A stretch of 64,000 nt of DNA. Origin: Elusimicrobia bacterium RIFOXYA2_FULL_47_53 (lineage in GTDB: Bacteria; Elusimicrobiota; Endomicrobiia; Endomicrobiales; XYA2-FULL-47-53). Every line of letters begins with the position of its first letter. Position 1 is the stretch's first letter. Both the position numbers and the translations under genes were made by a program. The notes below the pieces were generated by a model. That model was not told the DNA's origin and ran no database searches. It saw only the letters and a list, made by a program, of their open reading frames with translations. Positions 1-9,067 of the stretch are shown here, piece after piece. Location of the stretch: NCBI GenBank assembly GCA_001800315.1, contig MGVE01000020.1, forward strand, positions 186,001 to 250,000. The letters are read 5' to 3'.

Positions 1-102
1 AAGGAAGCCATAAAGTGCTCCAACTGCGGAAAAGAATATCCGGCCGGCTCAAGGAAACTGAGGTTCTGTATCAACTGCGGCAAGACGCTCAAGTGGGAAT
101 AA
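1..102 (+). CDS. C-terminal fragment of a zinc-ribbon protein
   Basis: The window opens inside a gene; 33 codons remain before the TAA. The tail carries two CxxC knuckles (CSNC and CINC, 13 residues apart), the usual four-cysteine zinc ribbon found at the end of many small bacterial regulatory or membrane proteins. The rest of the protein lies outside the window, so its role cannot be told. The next gene starts 4 bases downstream, so it probably belongs to the same operon. Confidence 0.6.
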   Translation, partial: KEAIKCSNCGKEYPAGSRKLRFCINCGKTLKWE

Positions 103-106
103 AATA

Positions 107-1318
107 ATGAAATATATATTAAAGCCTATATTGTATTTACTCTGCCTTATGTTTCTTGTGTCCGCGGCTGTATTTGCCGAGATACCAAAAAATATGAGCT
201 TTCAAGGCAAGCTGACTGACTCGGCGGGCAATGAACTCTCGGGCGATTATGATTTCCGTTTCAGCATATACACGCTCTCTTCCGGCGGCGCTTCGCTTTG
301 GAGCGAGGATCAGGTTAATGTGTCGGTTGTCGGAGGACTGTACAATGTTACGCTTGGCGTGAACACCGCCCTGAATCTTCCTTTTGATTCCGCGTATTAC
401 CTTGAAGTGGCGGTCAAAAAATCAGGAACGGCCTCCTTTGACAATCCCATGACTCCGCGGCACCTGCTAACCGCAAGCCCGTATGCTTTAGGTGTCACGG
501 GAATTGACAAAGGCGACTGGAAACAGCTTGTGTCAAGCGGTACAACCACATTACACTCGCACGCGGGGGCAGGATTGGGAGATATGACAATGGCGGTCTA
601 CGATTCGGACAGTGACAATATTGTTAACGATGCGGAAAGTGTGCGCTTGTTAAGAGTATCCGCATCCACCGGTATAATTACTGGAATAATTCCGAACTCA
701 GTTAAGGTTACTACCGGGAGCATTATTACATCTGCCGGGGCCGCGAATACTACGACATTCCTTCGCGGAGATGCGCGCTGGGAAGTCCCAGCGTTTACTG
801 GTAATATTAATACAACTCAAATTAATGCTGGTATAATACCCGATTCCGTCAAGATAACAACAGGAAATGTGGCGGCGTCTGGCACCCCAAGCGGGACAAC
901 ATTCCTTAGAGGCGATGGCCAATGGGGTTCGCCCGCGGGTTCGTCTTTTCCTTCGGTGGTTTTTGCATATGAAACGGCATCTGATGCTTTGACTGGAACT
1001 CCAACAAATATTTTCTCAGCTCAGATAACGCCGACCTCGGCGTCAAACAGGGTTAAAGCCACAGTTTGTGTTCAGATAAATAATGTAGGCGATACCGGTG
1101 TTTGCACGCATACAGTTATATTAAGGAGAGGAATAACAGATTTGATTTCTTTTTACGCCGGGACTTCAGACAATGCAGAGAAACCCACCATATCGTTTAC
1201 TTTTGTTGATTCGCCCGGCACAACAAGCGCTACCGTATATTACATACGGGCGCTTACGGATAGCGCCTCTGCCGAGGCAGTTAATAAAACGATAACTCTT
1301 GAGGAAGTTGGGCCATGA
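107..1318 (+). CDS. Secreted tail-fibre-like surface protein
   Basis: A 403-residue protein with a Sec signal peptide (about residues 1-25, ending near VFAEIP). Residues ~28-130 form a domain (MSFQGKLTDSAGN ... PRHLLTASPYALG) that is shared almost motif for motif with the next gene and recurs at the N-terminus of many bacterial repetitive surface proteins. The middle has two copies of a phage-tail-fibre-like unit: 'IPxSVKxTTG' followed by 'TTFLRGDxxW' (TTFLRGDARW and TTFLRGDGQW). The last ~120 residues look like a beta-rich tip domain ending at VGP. No catalytic motif is visible. I infer a trimeric or fibrous extracellular protein; its binding partner is unknown. It is the first complete gene of the envelope operon running to 13788. 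Confidence 0.6.
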   Translation: MKYILKPILYLLCLMFLVSAAVFAEIPKNMSFQGKLTDSAGNELSGDYDFRFSIYTLSSGGASLWSEDQVNVSVVGGLYNVTLGVNTALNLPFDSAYYLEVAVKKSGTASFDNPMTPRHLLTASPYALGVTGIDKGDWKQLVSSGTTTLHSHAGAGLGDMTMAVYDSDSDNIVNDAESVRLLRVSASTGIITGIIPNSVKVTTGSIITSAGAANTTTFLRGDARWEVPAFTGNINTTQINAGIIPDSVKITTGNVAASGTPSGTTFLRGDGQWGSPAGSSFPSVVFAYETASDALTGTPTNIFSAQITPTSASNRVKATVCVQINNVGDTGVCTHTVILRRGITDLISFYAGTSDNAEKPTISFTFVDSPGTTSATVYYIRALTDSASAEAVNKTITLEEVGP

Positions 1319-1379
1319 TATTTTGTATTGAGCGTTGGGGTGCGAATAGTCAAATACATTAAGCTTTTGGGAGACAAAA

Positions 1380-3632
1380 ATGGGTAAAACCAAATTTATT
1401 GCGGCATTGTTTGTTCTGCTTATTCCTGTAATCGCAGGGGCGGCGACGCCAAAAATGATAAGTTTTCAGGGCAAACTTACCGATTCCAGCAATAACGCGT
1501 TAAACGGTTCGTACGATTTTATTTTTACAATTTATGACAATGCAACTGCCGGCACCGCTCAGTGGACTGAAACTCAGACAGGCATTACCGTAACTAACGG
1601 TTTGTACAGCGTTGACCTTGGCGCTGTTAATGCCATCACCAGCTCCTTTGATGCCCCTTACTGGCTGGATGTCCAGGTGAGGCCTACCGGCGGAGGAACC
1701 TATGAGCCGTTGTCTCCACGCCACCGCTTAACAAGCAGCCCCTACGCTTTTATGAGCGATTACGCGTTAAATGTCAGCTCCGCGAATAATTACTGGCTGC
1801 AGCTTACATCCGGAGGCGCCACAAACCTGCATACTCATGCTTCCGGTACTCCGACCGCTCACGCGGCAACTCACGCGGCCGGCGCCGGTGACGCGGTGAC
1901 AATAAGTACCAGTCAGATTGTGAACGGTTCAATCACTTCAACAAAAATAGCAAATGTCAACGCAAGTGTTTTTAATCTCAATCTAAGTACTTTTACTTTG
2001 GGTTATTTGTCGGCTACGAGAGTACATGGCGGCCAATATTTTGGAGACGGATCGCAGTTGAGCGGAATTGTGGCGACGGTTGCCGATGGTTCAATAACAA
2101 CAGCCAAGCTGGCGGCAAATGCCGTGAATGGCGAGAAGATATCGCCTACGGTGATAGCATCCACGCATATGGCCGGCCATGATAACCATAGCGTCAACTA
2201 CGATATTGAAGTTTCAAGCTCCGGATATGCGGCGGTATCTGGTTCCGCGAGGAATCTGGCAAGCGGCACATATTTCAACGATGTAAAAGTTTCAACAGCG
2301 ATATATGCTGACAGCGCGGGCAGCGCGACGGTTGCCGATGGTTCAATAACAACAGCCAAGCTGGCGGCAAATGCCGTGAATGGCGAGAAGATATCGCCTA
2401 CGGTGATAGCATCCACGCATATGGCCGGCCATGATAACCATAGCGTCAACTACGATATTGAAGTTTCAAGCTCCGGATATGCGGCGGTATCTGGTTCCGC
2501 GAGGAATCTGGCAAGCGGCACATATTTCAACGATGTAAAAGTTTCAACAGCGATATATGCTGACAGCGCGGGCAGCGCGACGGTTGCCGATGGTTCAATA
2601 ACAACAGCCAAGCTGGCGGCAAACGCCGTGAATGGCGAGAAGATATCGCCTACGGTGATAGCATCCACGCATATGGCGGGCAATAACAACGATAGTATCG
2701 TTTATGATATTAAAGTTACAACTGCGATGTCTGTTCGCGATGAGGGGATAGTTCCGGCTAAAATGGCGAATTCGGACAGTCATTTTAACTTAAACCTGAC
2801 GACATTTACCTTTAAACATGCGAATGTATTGGGGATATTAAATTCGGCAAATGCCAATATTGGTCTTTTAGAGGGTAGCTCCGGACACGCAAAATTAGAA
2901 GTGGTGGGAACTGGCGATCATATGATAATAAATAACCCGGCCGCCGGAGCCAATAAGACATTGTGGCTTATTAAATCCACAGGTGATTATCTGGAGTTTG
3001 TGGCCCCTAATGATGGATGGACAACATGGCCGGCGGCAATGAAGATCAGCAGGGACGGAATACTCACACCAACTTACGGCCTGATAGCATCTACCATAAC
3101 TGCCTACAACGGCATAATAGCTTCTACTGTTGTGGTAACAGGTGCCAATGAAAACGGATACAGTCTTACGCTTTCTTCGGGAATAAGCGCTCCAAATGGA
3201 AGGATAACAGCTGAATATTTCACTGGCGATGGTTCAAGGCTCTCCGGAACAAAAAATATCGCAGTTTGGTATAAGGTATATGCGGATACTTCTACCGATC
3301 AGTTGGTTGGCGAGCAGGTAATATTTACCGCACCGCGGGCAATCACAATAACAGCCATTAAAATTGAACCTGCCGGTGATTTGTCTGGCCACCCCGTAAA
3401 TTATGCGACCGTTGCTGTTAACAGGTATAATTCTGATGGGACGGGTGGTGTGTCGGTAGCAACTGTTGCCACTTCCGGTACAAGCTGGACTAAATTTGAT
3501 GTAATAACTCCAGGGAGTTTGAGCAATACAAGTTTGGCGGCAGGGCAGAAAATTACGGTCGCTATTACAAAAGATGGTGGCGGTGTCGTAGTTCCGATAA
3601 TGGCCTTGCAAGTAGAATATACAGCTGATTGA
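1380..3632 (+). CDS. Secreted repeat-containing tail-fibre-like protein
   Basis: A 750-residue paralogue of the preceding gene. It has a signal peptide (~1-21), then the same N-terminal domain (MISFQGKLTDSSNN ... PRHRLTSSPYAF, ~25-125), then an 'HAATHAAGAGD' motif like those of phage tail fibres, then 'ITTAKLAANAVNGEKI' repeats. Residues ~232-432 are encoded by two identical 84-codon units plus a partial third. A 'GDGSxLSG' motif occurs twice, at the end of the shaft-like segments. The C-terminal ~120 residues are beta-rich and carry no sorting domain. GGGAG lies 5 bases before the ATG. I infer a surface fibre whose shaft length can change with repeat number. Confidence 0.6.
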   Translation: MGKTKFIAALFVLLIPVIAGAATPKMISFQGKLTDSSNNALNGSYDFIFTIYDNATAGTAQWTETQTGITVTNGLYSVDLGAVNAITSSFDAPYWLDVQVRPTGGGTYEPLSPRHRLTSSPYAFMSDYALNVSSANNYWLQLTSGGATNLHTHASGTPTAHAATHAAGAGDAVTISTSQIVNGSITSTKIANVNASVFNLNLSTFTLGYLSATRVHGGQYFGDGSQLSGIVATVADGSITTAKLAANAVNGEKISPTVIASTHMAGHDNHSVNYDIEVSSSGYAAVSGSARNLASGTYFNDVKVSTAIYADSAGSATVADGSITTAKLAANAVNGEKISPTVIASTHMAGHDNHSVNYDIEVSSSGYAAVSGSARNLASGTYFNDVKVSTAIYADSAGSATVADGSITTAKLAANAVNGEKISPTVIASTHMAGNNNDSIVYDIKVTTAMSVRDEGIVPAKMANSDSHFNLNLTTFTFKHANVLGILNSANANIGLLEGSSGHAKLEVVGTGDHMIINNPAAGANKTLWLIKSTGDYLEFVAPNDGWTTWPAAMKISRDGILTPTYGLIASTITAYNGIIASTVVVTGANENGYSLTLSSGISAPNGRITAEYFTGDGSRLSGTKNIAVWYKVYADTSTDQLVGEQVIFTAPRAITITAIKIEPAGDLSGHPVNYATVAVNRYNSDGTGGVSVATVATSGTSWTKFDVITPGSLSNTSLAAGQKITVAITKDGGGVVVPIMALQVEYTAD
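2073..2677 (+). repeat. 252-bp in-frame tandem repeat, 2.4 copies
   Basis: Copies start at 2073, 2325 and 2577. Copies one and two look identical at every base when read side by side. The third matches for about 100 bases (one visible T-to-C change) and then diverges after 2677. The unit is 84 codons, so copy gain or loss keeps the reading frame. Identical third-codon positions mean either recent duplication or ongoing gene conversion. Confidence 0.9.
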
Positions 3633-3652
3633 TTAAACTAAAACAGGTTGAT

Positions 3653-4870
3653 ATGAAAAAAATACTATTAATTATTCCACTGTTTATCGCCTCTGCCGCC
3701 TGGGGAAATAATTCCTCGGGGAGCGCTTATTCGTCCAAATTTGACCTGCACTCAAACGGCGGCGGTTCCGCCGCTTCTACTTCCTATAAAAATACCGCGT
3801 CTATCGGTCAGAGCGCCATAGGCAGTTCCTGGAGTTCAAACTACAAGAATTCGGCGGGTTTTCTAACGGCTTTTACCATAGTTATTGATGTGGTTATCAA
3901 TTTCCTGGATGAGTCTCCGTCTTCTTCCGAGTATCAGGATACCACGGATGTCACCTGCAAGGTCACCGTTGAGACGAGCGCCGGGAATAACCTTTCAAGC
4001 GTAAAATACAGACTTTCAAATTCGGGATCTGACGAGACCAGCTTCCTGGCATGGCAGTCGGACGCGAGCGTTGATTCCACCCCCAGCGCGACAAAAGTAA
4101 GGTATAAGATAGCTATTCCCAACGCCGGCGCGCAAACTTTTACGGACTCGGAAAATAATTTTATTCAGTGGCGGGCGAAAAATACGGGAGGCATTGAGGC
4201 TTTCTCCGCCAAATACAGGGTAAAGATAAGCACAAACGACGCTCCTGAAATAACAATAATTCAGCCCGACGAAAAGGGCGGTTTCGCCTCCGCGTCTCCG
4301 CAGATTGAGGCCGAAATAAAAGACAAATACTGGGGCGTGGACCCTGATACAATTGAGATAAAGCTTGATAACGGCAACGATGTAAATGTTTCGCTGACAA
4401 AGGTTTCGGAAGCTCCGACATTATTTTCGCTTTCAAAGGACCTGCTTTCATTTAAATACAACAAGACGCCACTTACGCCCGAGGCAACCTACAAACTGAC
4501 AATTTCAGCTTCGGACAAATCCGGCAAAGCCAGCTCCCAAACCGTGACATTTGTCGTCAAGGCCGGCGCGATAGCGGACCTGGTGCCGTATCCGTCGCCG
4601 TTTGACCCGAAAAAACAGCCGATAAAAATAAGGTATGTCTTAAACAAGGAAGCCGAGGTTTCCGTGAATGTCTATGACATGAGCGGCAGGCTTGTGAAAA
4701 CCGTGACTGACAATCAGCTTAAAAGCGCGGGAATAAACGAAGATGAATGGGCGGGCGCGAATTATGCCGGAGAAGGACTTGCCAACGGCGTGTATTTCTG
4801 CGAGATTACCGCGAAAGACGCGGACGGCGAGCACAGAAGATACTCAACGCTTGCCATATTCGGTAAGTAA
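3653..4870 (+). CDS. Exported protein with FlgD-type Ig C-terminal domain
   Basis: I place the start at the ATG at 3653 (405 residues), because it opens directly into a signal peptide (MKKILLIIPLFIASAAWG); a TTG at 3629 would add 8 residues in front. After a Ser/Gly/Asn-rich segment, residues ~75-190 and ~190-300 look like Ig-type beta-sandwiches. The last ~90 residues (PYPSPFDPKKQPIKI ... VNVYDMSGRLVK ... GLANGVYF) match the FlgD Ig-like fold used as a C-terminal sorting or anchoring domain in many Gram-negative secreted proteins. It has no catalytic motif. It probably ends up on the cell surface or outside. It sits 20 bases after the fibre gene and 16 before the PorV-like gene. Confidence 0.65.
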   Translation: MKKILLIIPLFIASAAWGNNSSGSAYSSKFDLHSNGGGSAASTSYKNTASIGQSAIGSSWSSNYKNSAGFLTAFTIVIDVVINFLDESPSSSEYQDTTDVTCKVTVETSAGNNLSSVKYRLSNSGSDETSFLAWQSDASVDSTPSATKVRYKIAIPNAGAQTFTDSENNFIQWRAKNTGGIEAFSAKYRVKISTNDAPEITIIQPDEKGGFASASPQIEAEIKDKYWGVDPDTIEIKLDNGNDVNVSLTKVSEAPTLFSLSKDLLSFKYNKTPLTPEATYKLTISASDKSGKASSQTVTFVVKAGAIADLVPYPSPFDPKKQPIKIRYVLNKEAEVSVNVYDMSGRLVKTVTDNQLKSAGINEDEWAGANYAGEGLANGVYFCEITAKDADGEHRRYSTLAIFGK

Positions 4871-4886
4871 GGGGCCTGTTACAGCA

Positions 4887-5930
4887 ATGATTAAAAAAGT
4901 ACTTATCACACTATTTGCCGCGGGAGCATTCAGCGCGGCCGCATACGGCGGAACCGACCCGGCAGCGTTTTTAAATATCGGCGTGGGCGCCAGGGCCATG
5001 GGTATGGGCGGCGCCTATACTTCCGTCAGCGACGAGCCGTCGGCTATCTACTGGAACCCCGCGGGCCTCTCCAGGGTAAACCGTATCAGTCTTACGGCCA
5101 TGGGACAGTCGCTGGGAGCCGTAAAGTGGGAAACTTTAAGGGACATAACGCCTTCTTATCAGTTCGTAGGGCTTACCTTCCCTTTTAAACAGTTCGGTTT
5201 TATAAACTGGATAGGCACCGACAATACTTTTGGCGCGGGTATGATAAGCAACAGCCTTACGGATGTAACCTATACGACGCTTGACGCTTCCGGGAAGATC
5301 GTAAGAGATACTTTTGACGACCTTGAGAAAGCTTACTATCTCTCCTACGGATTTTCGCTGTTGGGCATGGAGAGTATATCCGTCGGAGGCACATTTAAAT
5401 ATATTTCGCAGGAGTTTACAAAAATAGAAGGCGCCAAAGCGACTGGTTACGATTTTGAAGCCGGCATGCTTTATGACTGGAACAACTATACCACGCTTGG
5501 TATTGTAATGCAGAGAGGCGTCATACTGAATTGGGAGAACGGCGCAAAAGACACCGGAACTCTGACGACGAAATTCGGGCTTTCGCGAATTTTCCTGTTT
5601 ACCGATTCGCTTTCGCTGCTGGGCAGCGCGGATCTGGTTCAGCGCCAGAACCAGCCCCTTTTCGGGCACTTCGGCACGGAGCTGGGTTATGATCGGAATG
5701 TTTCCGGGAGCATAGTCGGCATAGAGGGCATATACCTGAGGTTTGGAGTGGACGGCGCGGCTCTTGAAAACCGATACGATTATATGACAAAAATTAACAA
5801 TAACTTAAATTATACGGCGGGACTCGGGCTTAGAATGTTCTATATGGGTTTTGCCATGCAGCTGGATTATGTGATGGGTTCTTACAGGCTCGGAGATAAA
5901 AACAGGTTCTCGGTCAGTATTTATTTTTAG
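4887..5930 (+). CDS. PorV/PorQ-family outer-membrane barrel protein
   Basis: 347 residues from the ATG at 4887; an in-frame upstream start at 4743 would run 48 residues back through the previous gene and has no signal peptide. The protein begins with a signal peptide (~1-21) followed by the family hallmark 'FLNIGVGARAMGMGGAYTSV' and 'AIYWNPAGLS', then alternating beta-strand-like segments and a C-terminus of RFSVSIYF, the usual aromatic-ended last strand of a barrel. PorV in type IX secretion helps hand C-terminally tagged cargo to the surface; family members in other phyla are uncharacterised. Its place between a FlgD-Ig protein and the regulators suggests a role in surface delivery of the operon's fibres (inference). 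Confidence 0.75.
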   Translation: MIKKVLITLFAAGAFSAAAYGGTDPAAFLNIGVGARAMGMGGAYTSVSDEPSAIYWNPAGLSRVNRISLTAMGQSLGAVKWETLRDITPSYQFVGLTFPFKQFGFINWIGTDNTFGAGMISNSLTDVTYTTLDASGKIVRDTFDDLEKAYYLSYGFSLLGMESISVGGTFKYISQEFTKIEGAKATGYDFEAGMLYDWNNYTTLGIVMQRGVILNWENGAKDTGTLTTKFGLSRIFLFTDSLSLLGSADLVQRQNQPLFGHFGTELGYDRNVSGSIVGIEGIYLRFGVDGAALENRYDYMTKINNNLNYTAGLGLRMFYMGFAMQLDYVMGSYRLGDKNRFSVSIYF

Positions 5931-5941
5931 AGGGTATTATT

Positions 5942-6805
5942 ATGAAAACTGCAAGGAGAAAAGTAACGCGGTTCCTGCTGCCTTTGCTGGCCGCGGTTCT
6001 GCTGCCGCTTGTTCCTGCCGGCCTCTCGGCCGAGAAAAAAGATGTCACCGATCCCGTAATGAGGGAAATAATAAACACCTTCAGTGCGAGGATGCCGAAA
6101 TTTATTGACAAGCACGGGCAGAATATTTTTGTTGCCGACGGCGCGGTTACGCGGGGCACGCTTATGCAGGCTCTCTATGAATACGACAAGACTTTAAAGA
6201 TTGGTAAAAGGGATTTTGTTTCGCGCGCCGAATACGAAGAGCTGCAAAACAGGCTCACGCTGCTTGAAAAATCGGCCCGCGGCGGTTCCTCCGCTCAGAG
6301 CATAGATATGACACAGCTGATAAACGACCTTGTTCCGAACATGCCGTATATTCTGGACAATTCCCTGTCAAATTCAAAGGTGTTTCAGGGGCTCAAGCAG
6401 TCTGTGGCTGCCAACAGCGGCGCTTCCCGCTCCGTTCCGGAAGGGGATTTTGTTGCCAGGGATGAATTCAGTCAGCTGTCAAACAAGCTTTCGCTGGTTG
6501 AGAGAAATATTGCCTCGCTTTCAATGGGCGGCACCAGAGGCGGTTCGGAAGATCCCGCGCTCAGGGGAATTATTGTTAAAACCCAGCAGGAAGTCGCAGA
6601 CCTGCGCAGAAAAGTTGAATCATCCGACGACAGGCAGGATTCCTCAAGCCGTATAGCGAAATTGGAAAGAAGAATAAGCAGCCTGGAGAGCGGCAGGGGC
6701 GCGGGAGGCGCGGCGGAATACGCCGATGCCGGCGGTTCTTCGTCTTCGCTCACAAAGATCAGCCTGGGCCTAAGCATGGTAGCGGCATTTTTTATAGCAA
6801 GATAA
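5942..6805 (+). CDS. Periplasmic coiled-coil protein, function unknown
   Basis: 287 residues. It starts with a basic stretch and a signal peptide (~10-32). It then has two related blocks, RAEYEELQNRLTLLEKSARGG and ARDEFSQLSNKLSLVERNIAS, each a short coiled coil preceded by a conserved segment. A third heptad-rich stretch follows (VADLRRKVES ... IAKLERRISSLES). The C-terminus is a short hydrophobic run (ISLGLSMVAAFFIAR), possibly a membrane tail. I do not recognise the family. Its position between the PorV-like barrel and the FHA membrane protein would suit a structural or tethering role. Confidence 0.5.
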   Translation: MKTARRKVTRFLLPLLAAVLLPLVPAGLSAEKKDVTDPVMREIINTFSARMPKFIDKHGQNIFVADGAVTRGTLMQALYEYDKTLKIGKRDFVSRAEYEELQNRLTLLEKSARGGSSAQSIDMTQLINDLVPNMPYILDNSLSNSKVFQGLKQSVAANSGASRSVPEGDFVARDEFSQLSNKLSLVERNIASLSMGGTRGGSEDPALRGIIVKTQQEVADLRRKVESSDDRQDSSSRIAKLERRISSLESGRGAGGAAEYADAGGSSSSLTKISLGLSMVAAFFIAR

Positions 6806-6829
6806 GTCCTTCAGTGAGGAGAGCAGATA

Positions 6830-9067
6830 ATGCCTAAAGTAATCTTAAAAAGAAAAGCAGAGGTTATCGCCGAGATCAGCCTGTTGCGCAAAAAAAAGAT
6901 CAGTGTCGGTTCGTCCAGGGACAACGATATTGTGATAAGCGACAAGAATATTTCGGAACATCACTGCACCATAGAGATCAAAGACGGTACTTATGAGTTG
7001 AAGGACAATAACACGCTGACCGGAACAAAGGTCAACGGCAGGTCGGTAACAATTTTTGAACTTCGTCCGGGCAATATAATCAGCCTCGGGACGCATTCTC
7101 TTACCATAAGGCCCGAGTCCGGCAGGCAGGGACAGAAAACAACCGACTCCGGGTTATCCGACGGCCCCAAGATGTACCTTCTCGGCATTTACGGTAAATA
7201 TGAAGGCAAGAAGTACGAAATTATCCAGGGCGATACATATATAGGAAGGGAAGATTCAAACCCCAGGGGCATGGTAAACGATATAGCCCTGAAAGAAGAT
7301 ATGACGGTTTCAAAAGGCCATGCTAAAATAAACTGCGCGGCCGAAAAGTGCACGCTCACAGACATAGGAAGCACGGGCGGCGTCGCGGTTAACGGAATTA
7401 AGGTGGGCCAGCTCAATGATATCACGATTTCTTCCGGCGATGAAATAGCGATAGGCAGAACTATTTTCAGGTTTGTCATCGGAGACACCGCCGATTATTC
7501 ATCGTCAAAAAAGTATGGCGTTTTTATGATGAAGATGCAGCGCCTTATTTCGTTCGTGGCGCTTTTTGGAATCCTCGGGGTCTCGGTTTTCTATATTTAT
7601 AAAGGTATCAGCGGGCTCTCAACGCTTTCCGCCAGTCCTGCCAAATTGAATATTGATTTTATGCAGGGATGGTCTGCCGACGGTAATATGCCGCATGAGG
7701 CGCTTGTGCCGTACGATGTGACCTCATCACCCGCGATGGCAGACATTAACAGGGACGGAACGGTTGATGTGGTCTCGGTGAACGCGACCGGCAAGCTGTA
7801 CGCCTGGGACGGCAAAAACGGCAGAAGCCTCTGGGATTCGGTTGACATTCAGGCTCCAGGCAGCGCTTCGCCCGTGATAAGCGACATGAATAACGACGGT
7901 TTTCAGGACATTACCGTGGTCTCCGGAAACTCCATGATCTATGTAATAGACGGCCAGTCAGGGGTGGTTGTTTATAAAGATATGCTCGGAGGCACGATAA
8001 AGGATCTCTCTCCCGCGGTGGCGGACCTTAATCTTGACGGAAGAAACGACATTGTGGTCTGCTCCGAAGAGGGTTCGGTGTATTTTATTTACTCGCCCGG
8101 GTTTGAAACTCAGACGGAAAAATATACCGATACCGTAGAGGCCCCTGTTTACGCTTCGCCGGTTATTGTCGCCACAAGAAAGATTTCTCCGCTTGCCGTG
8201 ATAAGTTCTTACAATAGCAAGGTATACATTATTGACGGCAGGAACAGAGAGAAGAAAACCATAGACCTCTCGGAGCGTACCGGCAAGGCGCATCTTTTGG
8301 CCGCCGCGCCCGGAGTGGGCGATTTAAACGGTGACGGAACCCCCGATATTGTCGTGCAGTCAACTCTTCCTCAGTATATTTCGGCGATAGATATTTCTCA
8401 GTTTGATGTTAAATGGACATATTTTGTTGATCCTGTCCCTCCCGGAGGACTTAAGCATAACGCTTCGCCCGTTGTCACCGATGTTACCGGAGACGGCCTG
8501 GGCGATGTTGTGGCTGTTTCCGCCAACGGAACGGTTTATGCTCTCAAGGGAAAAACGGGGTATCCTGCCGGCGAACTTTTGTGGAAGCTGGAAGTTCCCG
8601 AATCAGGAAGAATGCTGAGCTCGCCGGCCCTATACGACTTCAATAAAAACGGATCTCTTGACATTGCTTTCGCGGGAGAGAGCGGAACCATATATCTGGT
8701 TGAGACCGGAAACGATAAGCGCGGCAACAGATTGCTTGCCATGACAAGAGCGAGCAATTCGTCTATTACCTCAAGCCTCTCCATCGGCGACGCCGACGGA
8801 GACGGCCTGTTGGAGTTTGCCATAAGCGATGTAACGGATTCGGTGCATCTGCTTAAGACAAATGCCAGGGTTTTTAAAAACCGGGTGCCGTGGCCGATGT
8901 TCCTGTCCGGCCCCGGAAGAACCGGTATGCCCGCGGATACGGAAAGTAAGCAGCCTTTTGCTATTATGCTTATTTCCGGCATAGCGGCGGCCCTGACTGC
9001 CCTGGCTGTAAAATTTCTTGCAAAGAAAAAAGTTTTGATGAAACGCCCGAAAGTGGTTTATTTATGA
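6830..9067 (+). CDS. Twin FHA / transmembrane / beta-propeller protein
   Basis: 745 residues with an unusual layout. Residues ~5-95 and ~115-220 are two FHA domains; the motifs GSSRDNDIVI, SEHHC and N-G, then IGREDSNP, SKGHAKI and VNG are visible. FHA domains bind phosphothreonine peptides. A membrane helix follows (~238-258). Residues ~290-700 contain seven FG-GAP/VCBS-like calcium loops (for example DINRDGTVD, DMNNDGFQD, DLNGDGTPD, DADGDGLLE), consistent with a seven-bladed propeller. A second membrane helix (~710-733) and a short basic tail end it. The likely topology is FHA domains in the cytoplasm and propeller in the periplasm. It overlaps the PP2C gene by 4 bases (ATGA), so the two are probably made together. 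Confidence 0.75.
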   Translation: MPKVILKRKAEVIAEISLLRKKKISVGSSRDNDIVISDKNISEHHCTIEIKDGTYELKDNNTLTGTKVNGRSVTIFELRPGNIISLGTHSLTIRPESGRQGQKTTDSGLSDGPKMYLLGIYGKYEGKKYEIIQGDTYIGREDSNPRGMVNDIALKEDMTVSKGHAKINCAAEKCTLTDIGSTGGVAVNGIKVGQLNDITISSGDEIAIGRTIFRFVIGDTADYSSSKKYGVFMMKMQRLISFVALFGILGVSVFYIYKGISGLSTLSASPAKLNIDFMQGWSADGNMPHEALVPYDVTSSPAMADINRDGTVDVVSVNATGKLYAWDGKNGRSLWDSVDIQAPGSASPVISDMNNDGFQDITVVSGNSMIYVIDGQSGVVVYKDMLGGTIKDLSPAVADLNLDGRNDIVVCSEEGSVYFIYSPGFETQTEKYTDTVEAPVYASPVIVATRKISPLAVISSYNSKVYIIDGRNREKKTIDLSERTGKAHLLAAAPGVGDLNGDGTPDIVVQSTLPQYISAIDISQFDVKWTYFVDPVPPGGLKHNASPVVTDVTGDGLGDVVAVSANGTVYALKGKTGYPAGELLWKLEVPESGRMLSSPALYDFNKNGSLDIAFAGESGTIYLVETGNDKRGNRLLAMTRASNSSITSSLSIGDADGDGLLEFAISDVTDSVHLLKTNARVFKNRVPWPMFLSGPGRTGMPADTESKQPFAIMLISGIAAALTALAVKFLAKKKVLMKRPKVVYL

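Noticed and set aside
2073-2677. Possible CRISPR-like repeat array
   Set aside because: The repeats are 252 bp, contiguous, in frame inside a coding gene and without unique spacers.
107-3632. Prophage remnant
   Set aside because: Tail-fibre-like motifs are present but both proteins have Sec signals and no capsid, terminase, integrase or lysis genes are nearby.
4743-4886. Longer N-terminus for the PorV-like protein
   Set aside because: It overlaps the end of the FlgD-Ig gene and would bury the signal peptide that starts at 4887.
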